From positions 1-35,904 of the forward strand of contig JAQCLD010000042.1 of NCBI GenBank assembly GCA_027592785.1: DNA of 35,904 nucleotides, written 5' to 3'. The notes below the pieces were generated by a model. It did not search any database and was not told the origin of the DNA. It worked only from the letters and a program-made list of their open reading frames with translations. This DNA comes from Acidobacteriota bacterium. GTDB taxonomy: Bacteria; Acidobacteriota; Terriglobia; Bryobacterales; UBA6623. Of this stretch, positions 31,187 to 35,904 are shown one piece after another (position 1 is the first letter of the stretch; each line of letters starts with the position of its first letter). Both the position numbers and the translations under genes were made by a program.

Positions 31187-33073
31187 ATGAGAACGAGACG
31201 GGACCTTCTGAGAACCGGTGCTGCCCTCGGAGCTGCCGGACTAGCCCATCAGCTGCTTCCTCCCTGGGCGTTGGGTGCCTGCACGCCCGCCGCGGCCGGG
31301 CTGACCACGCTATCGGGTACGGAGTTCGACCTGGAGGTCGACCACGCCACGGTCGCCATCGACGGCAAAGCCGGTCAGGCAATTACGATCAACGGTCATC
31401 TGCCGGCTCCGCTCTTGCGTTGGCGCGAAGGTGACGAAGTCACCCTGCGCGTCACCAACCATCTGCACGATCACGACACCTCTATCCACTGGCACGGCAT
31501 CCTATTGCCCTATCAAATGGACGGCGTTCCTGGTCTCTCCTTCGCCGGCATCCGACCAGGAGAAACCTTCACGTACAGGTTCCCGGTCAGGCAGAACGGC
31601 ACGTATTGGTACCACAGTCACTCCGGCGCTCAAGAGCAGATCGGCCACTATGGCCCGATCATCATCGATCCTCAAGGCGCCGATCCGGTGGCCTACGACC
31701 GGGAGTACGTGATCGTGCTCTCCGATTGGACGTTTGAGGATCCCCACCGCCTTTTCTCGAAGCTCAAGAAGATGAGCTCGAACTACAACTACCAGAAGCG
31801 CACCGTCGGAGACTTTTTTCGCAATCCGCTGAAGGACCGCGGCATGTGGGGGCGCATGCGTATGAGCCCCACCGATCTGGCCGACGTGACCGCGGCAGCC
31901 TATACCTACCTCATCAACGGCCATTCCGCACAAGACAACTGGACCGCACTGTTCGAGCCCGGTCAGCGAGTTCGTCTACGCATCATCAACGCCTCGGCGA
32001 TGACCATTTTTGATGTGCGTATCCCGGACCTACCGTTGACCGTTGTGCAGTCCGACGGTCTCGATGTGGAACCGATTGAGACGGACGAGTTCCGCATCGG
32101 CGTTGCCGAAACCTACGATGTCGTCGTCCAGCCCCAGAGCGCCCAGGCTTTCACGCTCTTCTGCGAAACGATCGATCGCAGCGGCTTTGCCCGTGCGACG
32201 CTGGCTCCGCGCCCCGGCATGACTGCGGAGGTACCCGCTCGTCGACCGCGCCCACTGCTGACGATGAAAGACATGGGCATGGACCACGCCGCAATGGGTC
32301 ACGAGACCCATGGTTCTATGGAGGCGGCCCCCGCGCCCGACCCACACGCCGGCCACACGATGCCAGCGGTCGCGCCCGACCCGCACGCCGGTCACACAAT
32401 GCCGGCTGCTGAGCCCGATCCGCACGCCGGCCACACAATGCCCGCTGCTGAGCCCGATCCCCACGCCGGCCACGATATGGGAGCGGCCGGCGCAGGTGAA
32501 ATGTCGGGGATGCAGGAGCACGATCATCCGACCGGGCCTGGAACCGCCGGCCGGTCCATGCAAACCAGCAGCCGACTCGCCGAGCCAGGCTCCGGATTGG
32601 AAGATGCGCCGCACCGTGTTCTCACCTACTCCCAACTGAGAAGCCGTGAATCCAACCCGGACAAGCGAGCCCCGGGCCGTGAAATCGAACTGCACCTAAC
32701 CGGCAACATGGAACGCTACATGTGGTCGTTCGACGGTAAGAAATACTCCGAAGGCGTCGAGCCGATCGTGTTGACCAAAGACGAGCGCGTTCGCCTCACC
32801 TTTGTTAACGACACGATGATGGCCCACCCCATCCACCTGCACGGCATGTTCTTCGATGTCGTCAACAGCGATGGAGACCACCGTCCGCGCAAGCACACGA
32901 TCCTCGTCAAACCGGCCGAGAAAGTATCCGTCGATCTGACTGCTGATGCACTTGGCGATTGGGCCTTCCACTGCCACTTGCTCTATCACATGCACGCCGG
33001 CATGTTCCGCGTCGTCTCCGTGCGCGAACCGGCCATGCCGATGAACCACCAGCACCAGGAGGCTCCGAGATGA
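31187..33073 (+). CDS. copA: CopA-type multicopper oxidase (copper resistance)
   Basis: A 628-aa Tat-exported (TRRDLLRTG, Arg4-Arg5) three-cupredoxin laccase-like oxidase that oxidises Cu(I) in the periplasm. Trinuclear and T1 copper ligands are all present: HWH (101-103), HSH (143-145), HPIHLH (547-552) and HCHLLYHMHAGM (595-606; T1 ligands Cys596 and His601, axial Met606). Between domains 2 and 3 is a Met/His-rich insert (residues about 360-440) containing a tandem repeat of PDPHAGHTMPA, likely to load copper. GGAG lies upstream of the ATG. The TGA overlaps copB by 4 bp. Expected to be copper-induced, though no regulator gene is in the window. Confidence 0.95.
   Translation: MRTRRDLLRTGAALGAAGLAHQLLPPWALGACTPAAAGLTTLSGTEFDLEVDHATVAIDGKAGQAITINGHLPAPLLRWREGDEVTLRVTNHLHDHDTSIHWHGILLPYQMDGVPGLSFAGIRPGETFTYRFPVRQNGTYWYHSHSGAQEQIGHYGPIIIDPQGADPVAYDREYVIVLSDWTFEDPHRLFSKLKKMSSNYNYQKRTVGDFFRNPLKDRGMWGRMRMSPTDLADVTAAAYTYLINGHSAQDNWTALFEPGQRVRLRIINASAMTIFDVRIPDLPLTVVQSDGLDVEPIETDEFRIGVAETYDVVVQPQSAQAFTLFCETIDRSGFARATLAPRPGMTAEVPARRPRPLLTMKDMGMDHAAMGHETHGSMEAAPAPDPHAGHTMPAVAPDPHAGHTMPAAEPDPHAGHTMPAAEPDPHAGHDMGAAGAGEMSGMQEHDHPTGPGTAGRSMQTSSRLAEPGSGLEDAPHRVLTYSQLRSRESNPDKRAPGREIELHLTGNMERYMWSFDGKKYSEGVEPIVLTKDERVRLTFVNDTMMAHPIHLHGMFFDVVNSDGDHRPRKHTILVKPAEKVSVDLTADALGDWAFHCHLLYHMHAGMFRVVSVREPAMPMNHQHQEAPR
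32333..32479 (+). repeat. 39-bp tandem repeat inside copA (about 3.8 units)
   Basis: Units begin at 32333, 32372, 32411 and 32450, each encoding a 13-residue Met/His module PDPHAGHTMPA plus a two-residue variable link. The last unit is partial (HAGHDM). Third-position differences show the copies are not all recent, but two are nearly identical. Copy number could vary by slippage. Confidence 0.9.
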
Positions 33074-33801
33074 GCAAAGGTTTCTTGCTGCTGCTCATCG
33101 TAGCGACCCTCTCGGCCCAACACCACGAGGGCCCAACTGCAGCGAACGATCCGGCGGCCATGGCCGCCGCCGCCGAAGCAGCCCGCCGCGAGATGGGTGG
33201 ACAAGTCATCAGCTTCGTTCAAGCCGACCGCCTGGAATATCAAACAAACGGGAACTCCGGCCGCTTCCTATGGGAAGGACAAGCCTGGATCGGCACCGAC
33301 TTCAACCGCCTCTGGATTAAGACCGAAGGCGAGCGCGTCAACGAGGGAGGGAAGACCGAGGACGCCGAAATTCAGGCTCTATACAGCCGCCCCATCAGCT
33401 CCTACTTCGACGTCCAAGCCGGCGTTCGCCAAGACTTCACCCCCGGCCAGCGCCGCACCTTCGGCGTTATCGGTGTGCAGGGCTTAGCCCCCTATTGGTT
33501 CGAGATCGACACGGCGCTATTCATTTCTCATGAAGGCGACCTTTCCGCGCGCTTCGAAACCGAGTATGACTTGCGCTTCACCCAGCGGCTCATCCTGCAG
33601 CCCCGCGTCGAAGCGAACATCGCGTTCCAAGATGTGCCCCGCCTTTCCGTCGATCGAGGCCTCGCCGCGTTCGAAGGCGGAGCCCGCCTCCGTTACGAGT
33701 TCAGGCGCGAGGTTGCTCCCTATATCGGCGTCTCCTGGGAGTACGTCGCCGGAGAGCCCAACCGGCTTTCCTTTGTGACCGGTTTGCGCCTGTGGTTTTA
33801 G
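33070..33801 (+). CDS. copB: CopB-type outer-membrane copper resistance protein
   Basis: A 243-aa CopB family protein. A signal peptide (FLLLLIVATLSAQ) is followed by a short linker and a beta-barrel-like region of alternating hydrophobic residues (FVQADRLEYQ, RFLWEGQAWIG, YFDVQAGVRQDF, APYIGVSWEYVAG), ending in Trp-Phe as outer-membrane barrels often do. It is thought to bind or sequester copper at the outer membrane with CopA. ATG 33070 is certain from the ATGA overlap with copA; the frame is open further upstream inside copA but that part is a shadow. The Met-rich N-terminus of Pseudomonas CopB is nearly absent here. Its stop overlaps the stop of the convergent dehydrogenase. Confidence 0.92.
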   Translation: MSKGFLLLLIVATLSAQHHEGPTAANDPAAMAAAAEAARREMGGQVISFVQADRLEYQTNGNSGRFLWEGQAWIGTDFNRLWIKTEGERVNEGGKTEDAEIQALYSRPISSYFDVQAGVRQDFTPGQRRTFGVIGVQGLAPYWFEIDTALFISHEGDLSARFETEYDLRFTQRLILQPRVEANIAFQDVPRLSVDRGLAAFEGGARLRYEFRREVAPYIGVSWEYVAGEPNRLSFVTGLRLWF

Positions 33802-35762
33802 TCAATCAGACCGAAGGCGACGATGTTCGGTCCCGAAGCGATCCCCACGAATTGCTTGCCGTCGACCATATAAGTCATCGGCGAAGCCTTCCACAGGTTG
33901 CTCATCGGGAAATGCCACAGCGGTTCGCCTGTTCGCGCATGGACTGCCGCCAAAGCGCCGCTGTCGTCCGCGTAGATCACCAGACCACTCGCCGTTCCCA
34001 GCACGCCGCCCCAGCTTGTGCCAGGGCCCGCCTGCGGAAGCTCCCACTTGACGTCGCCAGTTACGATATCGATCGCTCGCAGAATCTTCTGCGGCTTCTT
34101 GTCCGGTGAGTACTGCCGCGAGCCGCCGAAGTAGCCCTTGCCCGCTTCCCAATCATTGGGACGCTTGGTGAAAATATCGCAAGCCTCCAGCGTCTGCAGA
34201 TAGTACAGACCCGTGTCGTGGCTAAACGAAGTCGAGTACCAATTCGTCGCGCCCAGCAACGAAGGACAAGCTTCTTGACCTTCCGTCGACGGTTCCGTTC
34301 CCGCAACCTTCATCGGACGGCCCTTCTCATCGAGACCCGTCGCCCAGGTCAGATTGTTGACGAACTTCTTACCCAGCAAGAATTCGCCGTTCGTGCGATC
34401 GAGGACGTAGAAAAATCCGTTGCGTGCCGCATGCAGCAGCAGCTTCCGTTGTTGCCCGTCCCACAACCGATCCACCAGGACAAACGGCTGTTCGGCGTCC
34501 CAGTCCCAGACATCGTGAGGGGTGTATTGGAAGTACCACTTCATCTCGCCTGTCTTGGCATCCAGCGACAACATCGAGTCCGAGTACAGGTTGTCGCCCA
34601 AACGGTAGTCGCCGTTCAGGTCCGGCCCCGGGTTGCCAGTCTGCCAGTAAACCAGGCCCAATTCCGCATCGTAGTTGCCGGTGAACCAAGCCGCGGCGCT
34701 CGGGTGCGCAATGCCGCCGCCTTGCCACGTCTCCGAGCCCGGCTCGCCCGCCAGCGGAACGGTCCAGGTGCGCCAGACCTCGTCGCCGGTCCGTTGGTCG
34801 AAGGCTGCAACAAAGCCGCGCACGCCTTCGTCGCCGCCGGCCGTTCCGGAAACGACAAGATCGCCCACAATCAGCGGAGCCGAGGTGGCGTTGTAGTTCT
34901 GGCGCCAGTCAGCCATCTCCGTGTCCCAAATCGGCTCACCCGTAAAGCGGTTCAGAGCGACGATGTGCGCATGGTCGGTGACCATGAACAGCCGATCGCC
35001 TGAGACTGCGACGCCGCGGTTGATGCCGCCCGCCGCGTTGCCGATCAGCCCCTCGGTTCGCGGAACTTGGTAATGCCAAATCTCAGCGCCGGTGCCCGCA
35101 TCGAGCGCCCAACACTCGTTCGCGCTCGTTACGTACATCACGCCGCCAATCACGATAGGCGTCGTCTGCGACTGACCCACGTTGGGCATAGTGAATGTCC
35201 ATTTCGGCGCCAGCCTATTAACGTTGTCGTGATTTACCTGGGTCAGCGTGGTGAAGCGATTGCCGTCCAACCCGCCGTGGTAAGTCGACCAGTCTTTCTC
35301 GCTCGTCGCGCGGCGGTAGAGGTCCCCTGCCTTACGCAGCAAAACGAGGCGTCCGGAATCGTCGAGCAACTGCAGCGACCAGTTGCTTTGGTTCATTACC
35401 TCGCCGCTGAGCGTTTCGCCGCCGATCGTGCGCACCGAGATGCGCTCTCGCTCTTGCGTCGGCGGTTGAAACGTGTGCAGGTACGCCACCAGATTGGCCA
35501 AGTCCCCATCCGCCAGTTGGAACGCCGGCATGCCGCTATTGGGAAAGCCTTCGCGCACAACGGTCGACAAAGCCTCATCGTCCTTGCCCTGGACCCGATC
35601 CGTAATCCGTGGCCCCAACTCGCCGCCCATGCCCCCGCTGCCGTGGCAGCCCGTGCATCGTGTTTCGAAGACCGTTTGACCTGCAGCCACGTCCTGCGCC
35701 ATGGCCGCAGTTCCGCTGAAGAGCAGGCATCCGCCTGCAAGGATGAGCGCTGTAGTTTTCAT
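33798..35762 (-). CDS. PQQ-dependent dehydrogenase with N-terminal cytochrome c domain
   Basis: A 654-aa periplasmic quinohaemoprotein that would oxidise an alcohol or sugar and pass electrons to its own haem. A signal peptide (LILAGGCLLFSGTAAMAQ) precedes a cytochrome c domain (CTGCH, Cys36/Cys39/His40; axial Met in NSGMPAF) and an eight-bladed propeller with repeated ALDAxTGxxxW motifs. In family terms Asp420 of HDVWDWDAEQP is the catalytic base. Asp422 two residues later is the extra acidic residue found in lanthanide-dependent enzymes (XoxF-like DYD). The vicinal Cys-Cys common in methanol dehydrogenases is not seen near GNAAGGINRGVAV. The haem is at the N-terminus, whereas type-II alcohol dehydrogenases carry it at the C-terminus. 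It overlaps copB by 4 bp at the 3' ends. Confidence 0.93.
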   Translation of the reverse strand: MKTTALILAGGCLLFSGTAAMAQDVAAGQTVFETRCTGCHGSGGMGGELGPRITDRVQGKDDEALSTVVREGFPNSGMPAFQLADGDLANLVAYLHTFQPPTQERERISVRTIGGETLSGEVMNQSNWSLQLLDDSGRLVLLRKAGDLYRRATSEKDWSTYHGGLDGNRFTTLTQVNHDNVNRLAPKWTFTMPNVGQSQTTPIVIGGVMYVTSANECWALDAGTGAEIWHYQVPRTEGLIGNAAGGINRGVAVSGDRLFMVTDHAHIVALNRFTGEPIWDTEMADWRQNYNATSAPLIVGDLVVSGTAGGDEGVRGFVAAFDQRTGDEVWRTWTVPLAGEPGSETWQGGGIAHPSAAAWFTGNYDAELGLVYWQTGNPGPDLNGDYRLGDNLYSDSMLSLDAKTGEMKWYFQYTPHDVWDWDAEQPFVLVDRLWDGQQRKLLLHAARNGFFYVLDRTNGEFLLGKKFVNNLTWATGLDEKGRPMKVAGTEPSTEGQEACPSLLGATNWYSTSFSHDTGLYYLQTLEACDIFTKRPNDWEAGKGYFGGSRQYSPDKKPQKILRAIDIVTGDVKWELPQAGPGTSWGGVLGTASGLVIYADDSGALAAVHARTGEPLWHFPMSNLWKASPMTYMVDGKQFVGIASGPNIVAFGLID

Positions 35763-35904
35763 GAGGTTCTTTCCCGTTCGGCCCAGATGGTCCGTCTGTC
35801 AGTTTGATTGCTGGGGTCCCATCAAGGCAACCTTTCCCCGATCCGTTGGTAAGCGAGGAGCAGCAGCGGCGTGGGAAGCGGAGAGTCTAGTAAGCAGGGG
35901 CCGA
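35763..35904 (-). promoter_or_regulatory. 5' region of the PQQ dehydrogenase gene (window edge)
   Basis: On the minus strand GGGAAAG lies about 9 bases before the ATG and may be the ribosome-binding site. No clear -10/-35 pair or operator was recognised in the remaining 120 bases. Confidence 0.3.

Noticed and set aside
32333-32479. CRISPR-like array
   Set aside because: The regular 39-bp units are in frame, lack spacers and encode a Met/His repeat within CopA.
32959-33069. Extended N-terminus of CopB from an upstream start
   Set aside because: This part lies inside copA, is Arg-rich, and would destroy the signal peptide that begins at 33070.
34218-35003. Plus-strand ORF of 261 codons over the PQQ dehydrogenase
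   Set aside because: Antisense shadow of a well-supported gene.

Overview
The window is about 36 kb of GC-rich bacterial chromosome. The gene families point to Acidobacteriota, probably a Solibacter/Bryobacter-like lineage. The evidence is two cytochrome-c/DUF1592 plus DUF1552 gene pairs, a quinoprotein dehydrogenase with an N-terminal cytochrome, a CopA/CopB pair, and many Tat-type signals. Planctomycetota share several of these families, so the assignment is an inference. No 16S gene or other decisive marker is present.

Layout. 1-601: two tandem Sel1-repeat genes, the first cut by the window edge. 943-3486: an integration scar, made of a tRNA-Val(CAC), a tyrosine recombinase, the C-terminal half of an IS91-type transposase, and an enolase-superfamily dehydratase that has lost its N-terminus. 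3483-4805: an Nramp-fold transporter with non-canonical metal-site motifs. 4806-5600: a mostly empty leader region.

5601-17791 is the centrepiece, a compact co-directional operon. It encodes a possible 41-aa leader peptide, a SulP transporter with a STAS domain, a DabA (DUF2309) protein, and MrpE-F-G, a fused MbhD/MbhE-like protein, MrpB-C-D, a NuoL/DabB-like subunit and a NuoM-like subunit. DabA keeps all four beta-carbonic-anhydrase-like zinc-site residues. Its partners are a whole Mrp/Mbh-like membrane arm with three antiporter-type subunits, instead of the usual single DabB. The natural reading is an ion-gradient-driven inorganic-carbon accumulation machine with SulP as a second bicarbonate or anion route. 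No carboxylase is visible, so the carbon could serve autotrophy, anaplerosis or pH homeostasis.

18036-21859 and 27488-30726: two secreted cytochrome/DUF1592 + DUF1552 pairs. The first large gene is broken by two in-frame TAG codons. Between them are a convergent oxidoreductase + TIM-barrel isomerase pair (sugar or polyol catabolism), a conserved protein of unknown function, and a B12-binding radical SAM enzyme. 30761-33801: a copper module, made of a small Cys/His exported protein, the multicopper oxidase CopA with a 39-bp tandem Met/His repeat, and CopB. 33798-35762, opposite strand: a cytochrome-PQQ dehydrogenase with an Asp-Trp-Asp motif that suggests a lanthanide cofactor. Many genes are translationally coupled through 4-bp ATGA/GTGA overlaps, which helped to fix starts.
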